From JAHELQ01 sp965603365 (lineage in GTDB: Bacteria > Acidobacteriota > Aminicenantia > UBA2199), in assembly GCA_965603365.1 (NCBI GenBank), contig CBFDCR010000011.1, positions 29,282-93,281 of the forward strand: a stretch of DNA of 64,000 bases. The letters run 5' to 3'. The notes below the pieces were generated by a model, which saw only the letters and a list, made by a program, of their open reading frames with translations, was not told the DNA's origin and did not search any database. Both the position numbers and the translations under genes were made by a program. Of the stretch, positions 18,157-26,828 are shown piece after piece (position 1 is the first letter of the stretch; each line of letters starts with the position of its first letter).

Positions 18157-19319
18157 GAGTATTAATTTATGAACCCACCGGTTGGGGCAGCCATTTTTAC
18201 TACGTCAAATCGCTGTGGCAGCAGTTGGTGTCGTTGGCGGAGGAAACGGCTGAAATTACCGTACTCAGTTGCTCGGATTGCCAACATCCTGCCTATATCA
18301 ATGCCTTAATTAAATTGAAATATGAGAGGCGATTCGATTGGCCATTGTTGGGCCGCATACTGCGAAAGCTGGATCGGCTCTGGAAAATTTCCGTCAATTA
18401 CTGGCGCCTGGGGCGGTACATCCGAAAACGCCGCATCGATATCGTCCACTTCCAGGTTTTACATAAGATCTACCTCCCCTATCTAACGGCGTTAAAATGG
18501 TTGATTGGCTTTAAAATCGTGTTCACCCCCCACAACATCCGCAGCCATTATACCGGTAAGGTGATCCATAACACCTTCGATCTATTATTTTTTAAATGCT
18601 TCAAAGGAGTAATCGATTGCTGTGTCGCCCACACCATTTACCATCGTCGGCAACTGATGTTACAGGGGATTTCGGCAGACAGGATAGAGGTGATCCCCTT
18701 TGCCCCCCATATGGTCGGTAAGGAAGACTCTTCGAGGCGGGAATATGATTCGGTGCTCTTTGCCGGTAATCTCCGTAAAAATAAGGGGATTGATTTTTTT
18801 CTGGATGCCCTGCCTATATTGGCGCAGCAGTTGAAGGATGCCGATCGAACGGCTAAGATCTGGTTTGCCGGCCGGACACGGGATCAGGATATCATTGGCC
18901 GCATAGAGCGGCTGAGAGAGGATGCCCGGAATCTGGAAATTAATTTTGACAACCGTTATATCGATCATGCCGCTTTTGGTGATTATTTTAACCGGGCTTT
19001 TATTTTAGTCCTACCCCATACACAGGCCTTCCATAGTCTTAGCGCAGTGCTCTTGGACGGGTATCATTACGATAACGAACTGATCGTTACCGATGTAGCG
19101 GGGAACGGCGAACTCATTAAAGCCGATGATACCGGCTATTTGATTTCGCCGGAAAATGCCCCACAGATTGCGGAGAAAATTTATTATGCGCTTCGGGCGG
19201 GTCCCAACAAGTACTTCAGCCGTAATAAGAGAAAGGCATTGAGGGAAAAATACAATTGGCCGATCATTGCCCGGCAGACAATGGAAGTGTATAAGATGGT
19301 ATGTCGGGAGCTTCCGTGA
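18153..19319 (+). CDS. Glycosyltransferase family 4
   Basis: A 388-residue GT-B enzyme. The N-terminal half has the GWGSHFYYV loop and a TPHNIRSHYTG acceptor-side block; the C-terminal half has FAGNLRKNKGIDFFLDALP and a late donor-site region ending in LDGYHYDNELIVTD, a less typical version of the E-x7-E motif. Start at ATG 18153 overlaps the GT-C gene by four bases. The next gene starts one base after its stop. Confidence 0.83.
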   Translation: MRVLIYEPTGWGSHFYYVKSLWQQLVSLAEETAEITVLSCSDCQHPAYINALIKLKYERRFDWPLLGRILRKLDRLWKISVNYWRLGRYIRKRRIDIVHFQVLHKIYLPYLTALKWLIGFKIVFTPHNIRSHYTGKVIHNTFDLLFFKCFKGVIDCCVAHTIYHRRQLMLQGISADRIEVIPFAPHMVGKEDSSRREYDSVLFAGNLRKNKGIDFFLDALPILAQQLKDADRTAKIWFAGRTRDQDIIGRIERLREDARNLEINFDNRYIDHAAFGDYFNRAFILVLPHTQAFHSLSAVLLDGYHYDNELIVTDVAGNGELIKADDTGYLISPENAPQIAEKIYYALRAGPNKYFSRNKRKALREKYNWPIIARQTMEVYKMVCRELP

Positions 19320-19320
19320 A

Positions 19321-20385
19321 ATGGACCGGAAAGGGAGATTGAACATTTTACTGGCGGGCTATTTGCCCCCGCCCATCGGCGGCGTGCGGGTGTTGTTCCG
19401 CCAACTGGTGGAGGATCTCGACAGGGACGATACCACCGACATTGTGGTGATCAACCTGACGGGGCGGCGGAGGGGTTTTTTGAGTAAAGTGTTCGCCCTG
19501 GGAACCGCAGCCGTTAAAATCCTCTTTTATATGAGAAAGGTGGATGTCGTTACCCTCCATCCCACCAACCGGGCGCTGCTTCTTTTAGGCCCCTTCGTTT
19601 ACATACTCTCTAAAATACTAAAGAAACCCCTGGTGGTCAGGAAATTTGCCGGCAATTACCATGAGGTTTATAGAAATTATCCGGGCGTTATCCAGCGGAT
19701 ATTGAGGCGTACCGTTTTCCAGGCAGATATCTGTATGTTTGAGACCCGCTTTTTGTGTAATTATTTCGGCAAGCTGTGCCGACGGGTCGAGTATTATCCC
19801 AACAACCGGCTGGCTGCGACCGCTAAAATTGAGACCCGGGAAAAGGCGCGACATTTTGTCTTTGTCAGCCAGATGAAGAGGGCCAAGGGGGTGCTGTACC
19901 TTTTCGAGATATCCGACGCCCTGGATGCCAATATCCACATCGACCTGTACGGGCCGCTGGGCTTTGATATGTCGGCAGAAGAACTTGACTCCCTGAATCG
20001 GTGTCATCGGGCCCAATACAAGGGCGAAGTTTCCCCGGATAAAATTATTGAACTACTGGGGCGTTACGATGCGGTGGTGCTGCCTACTAGAAGAAAATCG
20101 GAAGGTTACCCCGGCATTATCCTGGAGGCTTACACCTGCGGTTTGCCTGTTATTAGCTCCAAATACGGCGCCATTCCGGAAATTGTCAATGATTCCTGCG
20201 GCCTGTTGGTGGAACCGGGAGACCCCCGGCAGTTGAGAGAGGCCATTTTAAGACTCCATGCCGATGAGGCGTTGTTTCGGCGGCTTCAGCGGGGTGCCCT
20301 CGAGCAGGCCAGGTTTTTCGACAGCCAGAAATGGAATGCCGCGTTTCGGAATTTTTGCGTTGAACTTCATGAAGATATTCGCTAA
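19321..20385 (+). CDS. Glycosyltransferase family 4
   Basis: A 354-residue GT-B enzyme. It starts at ATG 19321, one base after the upstream TGA; the open frame extends 18 codons further but these lie in the preceding gene. Motifs are LPPPIGGVRVLFRQL at the N-terminus, a VSQMKRAKGVLYL strand opening the C-terminal domain, and the E-x7-E region PGIILEAYTCGLPVISSKYGAIPE. Residues near the end are typical for group-1 glycosyltransferases. Confidence 0.88.
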   Translation: MDRKGRLNILLAGYLPPPIGGVRVLFRQLVEDLDRDDTTDIVVINLTGRRRGFLSKVFALGTAAVKILFYMRKVDVVTLHPTNRALLLLGPFVYILSKILKKPLVVRKFAGNYHEVYRNYPGVIQRILRRTVFQADICMFETRFLCNYFGKLCRRVEYYPNNRLAATAKIETREKARHFVFVSQMKRAKGVLYLFEISDALDANIHIDLYGPLGFDMSAEELDSLNRCHRAQYKGEVSPDKIIELLGRYDAVVLPTRRKSEGYPGIILEAYTCGLPVISSKYGAIPEIVNDSCGLLVEPGDPRQLREAILRLHADEALFRRLQRGALEQARFFDSQKWNAAFRNFCVELHEDIR

Positions 20386-20458
20386 GATTACAGGACTGCT
20401 CAAGAAAGCGGGGTGTTCCGTTGGTGGGGCACTTCGGAGAAGTGATCGGGATTAACCA

Positions 20459-21436
20459 ATGAGATCGGAACCGGTTATTTTTATCGTGGGAGTGGGGCGG
20501 TCGGGTACGACATTGTTGCAGGGCATGCTCAATGCCCATAAAGATATTGCCTTCCCACCCGAAACCCATTTTGTCAGGGAATTTTTAGCCAACCCCCGAA
20601 TCAACAGGCTGCTGCAGAAAAAGAAGTTTCAACGGGTTAGGGATAGTATTCTGGCCAGTGAAAGTTTGAAGCGGTTGAACCTGGATTTGGCCGCCATTCT
20701 TGAAGTTTGCACCTGTGAAGGTCAATTTACGCTGGTTAACTTTTATAGAGAGCTTCTGGACGCCTATCGTCGGAGGAAGAATAAGAGGCTGATCGGTGAC
20801 AAAGATCCCAAAAATGTTGAATATTTACTGTACATCAAGGAGTATTTTCCCGAAGCCTTTATCATCCACCTGATCAGGGACCCCAGGGATTTGATCCTTT
20901 CCCGGATGAAGGCGGAGTGGAGTAAGGGGAGGCCGTTTCTTTCCCATATTGCCGCCTACCGGGAGCAGCTTAAAAAAGGCAGGAAAGAGGGTGTGAATTA
21001 TTTCGGTGGAAATTACTATGAACTGCGCTACGAAGACTTGATCTCGAACCCCCAACATGAACTGAAGGATATTTGCCGCCGCCTGGGGGTCGAATACGAT
21101 CCGGGGATGTTGAGTTACCCCCAGACGGCAATGGAGATCATCAAGGGGGCGGAGATCAGGTGGAAGGAGAATTGTTTTAAACCGGTGATGGCCGCCAACA
21201 TGGAAAAATGGCCCGGGAATTTATCGAGGCGGCAGGTCTCGCTGATCGAGAAAATTTGCCGATTGCCTTTTGGGGAATACGGTTACCGGGAGAGCGGTTA
21301 TTTGAAGGGGCGCAATATTTTTTATAAAATGATCGATCAACTGCTCTATATTGCCTTTTACGGTGTCGATCTGGTCTATGCGCTGTACCACCGCCTCCGT
21401 CTGGCGGTGAACCGCAAATATCAAAAATCGTTGTAG
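20459..21436 (+). CDS. Sulfotransferase, Sulfotransfer_3-like
   Basis: A 325-residue PAPS-dependent sulfotransferase. The 5'-PSB loop is VGVGRSGTTLLQ near residue 11 with the usual downstream FPPETHF; the 3'-PB motif is IRDPRDLILSRMKAEW near residue 140. A RYEDLISNP block precedes a standard C-terminal helical region. It directly abuts the beta-propeller gene after it with no spacer and starts 73 bases after a GT4. Fifth clear sulfotransferase in the locus. Confidence 0.9.
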   Translation: MRSEPVIFIVGVGRSGTTLLQGMLNAHKDIAFPPETHFVREFLANPRINRLLQKKKFQRVRDSILASESLKRLNLDLAAILEVCTCEGQFTLVNFYRELLDAYRRRKNKRLIGDKDPKNVEYLLYIKEYFPEAFIIHLIRDPRDLILSRMKAEWSKGRPFLSHIAAYREQLKKGRKEGVNYFGGNYYELRYEDLISNPQHELKDICRRLGVEYDPGMLSYPQTAMEIIKGAEIRWKENCFKPVMAANMEKWPGNLSRRQVSLIEKICRLPFGEYGYRESGYLKGRNIFYKMIDQLLYIAFYGVDLVYALYHRLRLAVNRKYQKSL

Positions 21437-22423
21437 ATGCTTAATATACAAAAAATACCGGGTCTTCACCTTCACGCCTACTCCAGAGGTGTTTTGTGGG
21501 CCTCAAAGGGAAACCGTATTTTGGCCAGGCCTGATGGAGATAAAAAATTTTCTGTTTATATGGCCGTGCCGGCCGGCTGGGGAAAGGCCCGATTCAGGCT
21601 GCTTAACCGGCTGATGCGGCATGGGATTCACCAGGTGATCCCCCTTACTGAAGATGATCTCCTGGTGGTGGTAAAAGGAAAGTTGTTGTTTGTCAGGGAT
21701 AAAAAAATTAACCACGAACGACTCCTGGAGAGGGGCAGCCGCCCCCTGCGAACGGGGATCTGCCGCACCCCCGGCGGCAGTATTATCTACGGTGAGTACT
21801 GGCCCAATCCCCACCGGGAAGCGGTGAAACTCTACCTTTCCAGGGATAAGGGGCGCACCTGGGACGTCCTGTGGCAGTCGGAGCAATCGTCGGCCCGTCA
21901 CATCCACCTGGTGCAGCCAGTGGAAGGTGCCCAGGACGAAATCTATTTCAGCACCGGCGATTACGGCCCGGAACCGGCCCTATTCCGCATGAATATTCGA
22001 ACCCGTAAATTACGGCGTATCGGCGGCGGTGGCCAGGCCTGGCGCATGCTGGCGCTGCTGCAGGTGGAGAGGCAGTTGGTCTGGGGCAGCGATTGTGAAT
22101 ATGAGCAAAACTTTATCTATCGATTTGATCTGGACAGAGATGAATTGACCCGTCTGCAAGAACTCCCGGGACCCGCCTACTATGCGGTACGGGATAAAAA
22201 GGGGAACTGTTACCTGGCCACCACTGTCGAAAACCGGAATCGCCACCGGGCCTGCATCCTGAACTCCAGCGACGGCACTGTCTGGCACCCCCTTGGTTGT
22301 TTTCAAAAGGATATCTGGCCCCCCAGGTATTTTGGTTACGGCATAATCGAGTTTATCCGGGGGCAGGAGCACCTGGATGACGTGTGGATTAATCTCCGGG
22401 GATTGAAGGAGATCAGAAGATGA
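21437..22423 (+). CDS. Beta-propeller (Asp-box/BNR-like) protein of unknown function
   Basis: 328 residues without signal peptide or membrane span. Two Asp-box sequences are visible: SRDKGRTWDVLW near residue 134 and SSDGTVWHPL near 276, the pattern S-x-D-x-G-x-x-W of sialidase-like propellers, and several other repeats of similar spacing can be guessed. It begins directly at the stop of a sulfotransferase and overlaps the next gene, a heparinase-like protein, as ATGA, so it probably acts with that gene. It could bind or modify the polysaccharide; catalysis is not supported by any motif I can name. Confidence 0.7.
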   Translation: MLNIQKIPGLHLHAYSRGVLWASKGNRILARPDGDKKFSVYMAVPAGWGKARFRLLNRLMRHGIHQVIPLTEDDLLVVVKGKLLFVRDKKINHERLLERGSRPLRTGICRTPGGSIIYGEYWPNPHREAVKLYLSRDKGRTWDVLWQSEQSSARHIHLVQPVEGAQDEIYFSTGDYGPEPALFRMNIRTRKLRRIGGGGQAWRMLALLQVERQLVWGSDCEYEQNFIYRFDLDRDELTRLQELPGPAYYAVRDKKGNCYLATTVENRNRHRACILNSSDGTVWHPLGCFQKDIWPPRYFGYGIIEFIRGQEHLDDVWINLRGLKEIRR

Positions 22424-24036
22424 AATTGGCTTTGTGTTGGCGGACAGGCAGGTATTTTAAACCAAAACAAATTTACTATCGGCTTTACTATGCCTTGCGC
22501 CGGAGGCTGCGAAGATTGCGGGCCTATCAATACCGCTATTTTGTTGAGAAAGAAGGAACCGATCTGGTTCTCCGGGAGAGGATGCTCCCTGTTGGCCTCT
22601 GTTCCGTTTCCAGGGGAACCTTTACCTTCCTGAATATTTCGCATCGGTTTGACGGCCCCATCGACTGGAATGTGATGGAATATGGATTGCTCTGGAATTA
22701 CCACTTAAACTCCTTTGAATACCTGGGCCAGAGGGATGTATCTTTTCAGCAGGGGTTAAAATGGATGAATGAGTTTATCGATAGCTTCAAGAATAATCGC
22801 CGCGGTAGTGATCCCTATCCCCTGTCCCGGCGGCTCGTCAACTGGATCAAATTCATCGCCTATCACAAGGGAAGATTTACCGGCCGAACACTGAGGATTA
22901 TCGATGCCTTTCTCTACGCCCAGGCGCTGATTTTATTGGACAATATCGAATACCATCTCATGGCCAACCACCTGCTGGAGAATGGTTTTGCCCTTCTCTT
23001 TGCCGCTTATTATTTTCACGATCAGAGGCTGTACCGCAAAGCAGTTAAGATTTTATCCGGGGAACTGGGGGAGCAAATTCTGAGTGACGGCGGCCATTTT
23101 GAGCGTTCTCCCATGTATCATCAACTGGTGTTGCATAGGATCCTGGACGCCATCAACCTGGTTAAACATAAGCCGATCTTCGGCGAAGAGCTCTTAAACC
23201 TTTTGACGGGCAAGGCATTGTCAATGCTGGATTGGCTCCGGCACATGACCTTTGGGAATGGCAATATCTCCCTGTTTAACGACAGTGCCCACGGCATTGC
23301 CTACTCCAGCCGCGAGTTAAACGATTACGCCAGGCGGTTGGGATTGCCCGGGAAAAGGAGCAGGCGGCCGCTTCCTTTAGGAGAGAGCGGTTACAGACGA
23401 GTGAACGGATTACATTATGAGATAATCATAGATGTGGGCGATCTGGGGCCTGATTACAATCCCGGCCACGGCCACTGCGATACCTTCAGCTTCGAGTTGT
23501 ATGCCTACGGCAAGCCGGTTGTTGTGGATACCGGCCTATCCACCTATGACGATGTCCTTCAACGGACTAAGGAGAGGATGACCGCGGCCCACAATACCGT
23601 CCGGGTGGGAGATGTCGAACAGAGCGAAATCTGGGGGAAATTCCGGGTGGGCCGACGGGCCCATGTCAGAAACCTAAAGGAGGGGGATGGCTTTCTGGAA
23701 GCCGAACACACCGGTTATGTACATATCGGTGCCGCGCTTCGGCGCCGGTTTCTCTTTACCGATGATGGGGTTACCATTCATGACCGCGTTAACAGCAAGA
23801 AGAGATACGATTGTGATGCCTATTTGCATTTTTACCCGGGCCTGGAGCCCTCTATCGCCGGCGACAGCATCCTATTGCCATCGAGTCATCTGACCATCAA
23901 AGTAAAAAATTTCCATGCCATGTCACTGCAGGGTGGCCATTATGCTGCCGGTTTCAACAGGCTGATTCCCAACAAGGTTTTAGAGATTGGTTTTTGCTCC
24001 GGTGAGAACCTGGAGATGGAGATAACAACAGGATAG
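22420..24036 (+). CDS. Heparinase II/III-family protein (alginate-lyase-like)
   Basis: 538 residues in the order expected for the family: a helical N-terminal toroid (about 60-330) and a beta-sandwich C-terminal part with the hallmark GHGHCDTFSFELY followed by DTGLSTYDD and AAHNTVRVGD. Members eliminate uronic acid-containing polysaccharides or are found in bacterial EPS clusters with an unproven role. No signal peptide is obvious, so it may stay cytoplasmic, unusual for a lyase of the finished polymer. Context next to several sulfotransferases suggests a polymer with uronic acid, glycosaminoglycan-like (inference). Confidence 0.88.
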   Translation: MKLALCWRTGRYFKPKQIYYRLYYALRRRLRRLRAYQYRYFVEKEGTDLVLRERMLPVGLCSVSRGTFTFLNISHRFDGPIDWNVMEYGLLWNYHLNSFEYLGQRDVSFQQGLKWMNEFIDSFKNNRRGSDPYPLSRRLVNWIKFIAYHKGRFTGRTLRIIDAFLYAQALILLDNIEYHLMANHLLENGFALLFAAYYFHDQRLYRKAVKILSGELGEQILSDGGHFERSPMYHQLVLHRILDAINLVKHKPIFGEELLNLLTGKALSMLDWLRHMTFGNGNISLFNDSAHGIAYSSRELNDYARRLGLPGKRSRRPLPLGESGYRRVNGLHYEIIIDVGDLGPDYNPGHGHCDTFSFELYAYGKPVVVDTGLSTYDDVLQRTKERMTAAHNTVRVGDVEQSEIWGKFRVGRRAHVRNLKEGDGFLEAEHTGYVHIGAALRRRFLFTDDGVTIHDRVNSKKRYDCDAYLHFYPGLEPSIAGDSILLPSSHLTIKVKNFHAMSLQGGHYAAGFNRLIPNKVLEIGFCSGENLEMEITTG

Positions 24037-24038
24037 AA

Positions 24039-25235
24039 ATGAAGAAGAAAAGTGTTTTGCTGATATGTCAGTATTTTCCGCCGGATATCACCGCGGCGGC
24101 CTTCAGAATCGGCAGTTTGACCGATTACCTGCAACAGAACCATTTCAGGGTGACGGTGCTCACTTCCCATCCCTGGAAAACCCAAAAATTCGGGGCCACA
24201 GATGAGCCTAAAAGCGAGAATCTGCGGGTGATTCGGGTGAAGGCCAAATCGAAACGATATGTGGCGCAGTATTTCAAATTTTTGTGCTATGGCTTAATGA
24301 AAATTTTGCCCTTTATTCTAAAAAATCCGGTGGATGCGGTCATTGCCAGTTCACCGCCATTGAGTGTTTTTGTGCTGGGATACCTGGTGTCTCGGTTAAG
24401 AAGGGTGCCGCTCATCACCGATATCCGGGATCTGTGGCCCGATACCCCGCTGGCCCTGGGAAAACTGAAAGATGGGTCTATTTTTTATAGATTCTTCAAA
24501 AGGTATGAGAAGTGGATGTACCGGCATTCCCACTGGCTCACCTGTGTGTCCAGGCCCATGCAGCGGGAGATCCGGAAACTCGTAAAAGATAGCCGACGGG
24601 TTTCGGTGGTGTACAATGGTATTGAGAAGGCGGAACTGGAAAAGGTGAAACGCATCACACCAATGGATATACCCAGGGGGAAAATAGGAAAATTTCGTGT
24701 GTTCTATTATGGTAACATCGGTCTGGCTCAAGGTCTGGATATCCTGCTTTCGGTCAGCCGAAAGGTGGCGGAGAATATCGAGTTTTATTTAGTCGGCGCC
24801 GGGGCCTTTAAAAAGAAATTCATGCAGGATATTCAGGATCGTAAGATCAACAATGTAACCATTTTAGACGCCCTTCCCAGGGAGAAGTTGTATTCAATGG
24901 TTGAAGAACAGGCAGACATTTTGTTTATTAACTTACTGGATCGCCCGGTATTTCACTTTACCATCCCCTCCAAACTCTTTGATTATTTGTTGCACCGGAT
25001 TCCGGTGATTGGCGGCATTCAGGGGGAGGGACGCCAGATTTTGTCGCGAACCGGGGCGGGCGTATTTTTTGAAGCCCGCCGGGAGGAATCGCTTCTTTCG
25101 GCCATTGATTTCACTGTCAAACACTATCCGGACCTATTGGAGGCGGCCCGGAAAAACAACCTGTCTGTAGCGGTCGATTTTGTCAGAGAAAAAAATTTTG
25201 AAATTTTTTTGAAAATAATCCAGGAAAAATTTTAA
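24039..25235 (+). CDS. Glycosyltransferase family 4, WbuB-like
   Basis: A 398-residue GT-B enzyme with ICQYFPPDITAAAFRIG at the start, the TDIRDLWPDTPLALG block typical of WbuB-type N-acetyl-fucosaminyl/aminosugar transferases, YYGNIGLAQGLDILL at the opening of the donor domain and PSKLFDYLLHRIPVIGG near the donor site. Such enzymes often add the second sugar after the initiating transferase, and that transferase is the next gene, 35 bases downstream. Confidence 0.88.
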   Translation: MKKKSVLLICQYFPPDITAAAFRIGSLTDYLQQNHFRVTVLTSHPWKTQKFGATDEPKSENLRVIRVKAKSKRYVAQYFKFLCYGLMKILPFILKNPVDAVIASSPPLSVFVLGYLVSRLRRVPLITDIRDLWPDTPLALGKLKDGSIFYRFFKRYEKWMYRHSHWLTCVSRPMQREIRKLVKDSRRVSVVYNGIEKAELEKVKRITPMDIPRGKIGKFRVFYYGNIGLAQGLDILLSVSRKVAENIEFYLVGAGAFKKKFMQDIQDRKINNVTILDALPREKLYSMVEEQADILFINLLDRPVFHFTIPSKLFDYLLHRIPVIGGIQGEGRQILSRTGAGVFFEARREESLLSAIDFTVKHYPDLLEAARKNNLSVAVDFVREKNFEIFLKIIQEKF

Positions 25236-25270
25236 AAACTAAGATTATTTGATAGAATAGCAGATGTAGA

Positions 25271-26572
25271 ATGAAGAAAAGATTCCTATCCCATCTGTTT
25301 AATTTTTTGATATTGCTTTTTTTTATCTTTCTGGCCGCCGCCATATACAGGTTTCCTGTGGATAGGTCCTTTGGGGAGACACTAAAAATTATCTGGGGAT
25401 TTATACTCAGCCGTAAATTTAATCTTTTGCTGATTGCGATCTTAACTTATTTCTTCATCTATTTAACCGGTCTTTCCGAGTATCGGCGTTCTCAGAAATC
25501 CCAGCAGTTGACCACCTACCTGGTGGGCCTGTTTAAGCTGGTTCTTATTTTGGGCATGGTATCTTTTATTGAGTTTTACCTTCTCTTCGAGACCAAAATC
25601 GGACGGTTAATCTATCTTTATATATTTATCTTTTACGCCGTTTACTATTACATTTTACTCTATGTACCGCGCCACTGGTTTCGCCAGAAACTGTTGTGGG
25701 CGGCCGGGATTCCAGCGGAAGATTTTCTAAAAAAGTATGCCCATGATCCCCGGATGTATGAGTTAGAGAGCCTGGACATGACGTCGGGCGAAATGAGCCA
25801 GAATGTCCGGGTGGTCTATCGGCAGGGAGAGGTGTCGGAATCTTTTTCCCAATTTCTCATTCGCCATAAATTGCAGGGAACACGGGTTATCGAATTGATC
25901 GACCTGGTGGAAGCGGATGCGGAGAAAATCCCCCTCGATTATGTGAACATCGACTGGCTGCTGGATAAATTGAATGTGGCCCAGCGCAACTACATGCGCA
26001 TCAGCCGGGCCATGAATGTGAGCTTATCACTCGTTTTGTTGATCCTGTTTTTCCTCCCGGGATTCCTGATCGCCCTGATCCATCGGTTATTTTCAAAGGG
26101 CCCGATATTTTTCATTCAGCCGCGGGTGGGGATGAATGAAAAGGAGTTCAAACTCATCAAGTTTAGAACCATGCGGCAGGATGCGGAAAAGGACGGTGCC
26201 CGGTTCGCCGAAGAAAACGATCCCCGTATTACCCCCATCGGTGGCATCATGCGGCAACTGCGCATCGATGAAATTCCCCAGTTGATCAATGTGATCAAGA
26301 ATGACATGGATCTGGTGGGCCCCCGGCCGGAGCGCAAGATTTTTGTCGAAGAGTTAGCTAGAGAGATTCCCTATTATAGACTGCGTTTCCTGGTGAAACC
26401 CGGTTTAACCGGCTGGGCCCAGGTCAAGGGTGAGTATGCGGGGCATGACATCGAAGATCATAAGGGAAAATTGGAGTACGATCTATTTTACATTAAAAAC
26501 CGGAGTATCGCCTTAGATCTTCTGATCCTGCTCAAGACCGCCCGCACCATATTCCAGGCCAAAGGCAAATGA
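25271..26572 (+). CDS. Initiating sugar-phosphate transferase (bacterial sugar transferase family)
   Basis: A 433-residue polyprenyl-phosphate hexose-1-phosphate transferase. N-terminal spans at about 10-27, 45-65, 85-105 and 112-132 precede a further hydrophobic segment (about 247-270) and the catalytic domain: IQPRVGMNEKEFKLIKFRTM, LRIDEIPQLINVI, DLVGPRPE and PGLTGWAQV. It moves a sugar-1-phosphate to undecaprenyl phosphate on the inner membrane face, starting repeat-unit assembly. A second such enzyme lies at 53689. Its stop overlaps the ATG of a 21-bp repeat ORF as ATGA. Confidence 0.92.
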   Translation: MKKRFLSHLFNFLILLFFIFLAAAIYRFPVDRSFGETLKIIWGFILSRKFNLLLIAILTYFFIYLTGLSEYRRSQKSQQLTTYLVGLFKLVLILGMVSFIEFYLLFETKIGRLIYLYIFIFYAVYYYILLYVPRHWFRQKLLWAAGIPAEDFLKKYAHDPRMYELESLDMTSGEMSQNVRVVYRQGEVSESFSQFLIRHKLQGTRVIELIDLVEADAEKIPLDYVNIDWLLDKLNVAQRNYMRISRAMNVSLSLVLLILFFLPGFLIALIHRLFSKGPIFFIQPRVGMNEKEFKLIKFRTMRQDAEKDGARFAEENDPRITPIGGIMRQLRIDEIPQLINVIKNDMDLVGPRPERKIFVEELAREIPYYRLRFLVKPGLTGWAQVKGEYAGHDIEDHKGKLEYDLFYIKNRSIALDLLILLKTARTIFQAKGK

Positions 26573-26763
26573 GAGGAGTAGCAAAAAGTTATAGCGCTGT
26601 AACTCAGAGTTATAACGGAGTAACAAAAAGTTATAACGCTATAGCTCAAAGTTATAGCGGAGTAGAAAAAAGTTATGGCGTGATAGAAAAAAGTTACGGC
26701 TTTATAACTCTGAGTTATAAGAGAGTAGCAAAAAGTTATAGCGCTATAACTTAGAGTTATAGA
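26569..26763 (+). repeat. 21-bp tandem repeat array, about 9 units
   Basis: Nine imperfect 21-base units in register, starting right after the stop of the initiating transferase. In frame 26569-26754 the translation is a heptapeptide repeat of the form x-[VI]-[AT]-[KQ]-S-Y-[SNG], ended by TAG inside the ninth unit (26752-26754). The opposite strand is also open across the block. Units contain AGTTATA, and pairs form inverted repeats such as TTATAACTCTGAGTTATAA at about 26703-26721. Whether the 61-codon ORF is translated is unknown; its start overlaps the upstream stop as ATGA. It may be a DNA- or RNA-level repeat instead. Confidence 0.8.
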
Positions 26764-26777
26764 GGAGTGGTTAACCA

Positions 26778-26806
26778 TTGCAAAGAGAGGCGATTTATAT
26801 TACAAT
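26778..26806 (+). promoter_or_regulatory. Sigma70-like promoter for the 26829 operon
   Basis: TTGCAA at 26778-26783, a 17-base spacer, and TACAAT at 26801-26806. Matches are 4 of 6 and 5 of 6 to the sigma70 consensus. It lies just after the 21-bp repeat and would give a leader of about 16 bases before the GTG start at 26829. Confidence 0.55.
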
Positions 26807-26828
26807 CACCCCCTAAAAAGGAGTTATT

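Noticed and set aside
26488..26778. Minus-strand frame across the 26569 repeat
   Set aside because: Open because the repeat period is a multiple of three; its product is only the repeat, and it extends into the end of the sugar transferase gene.
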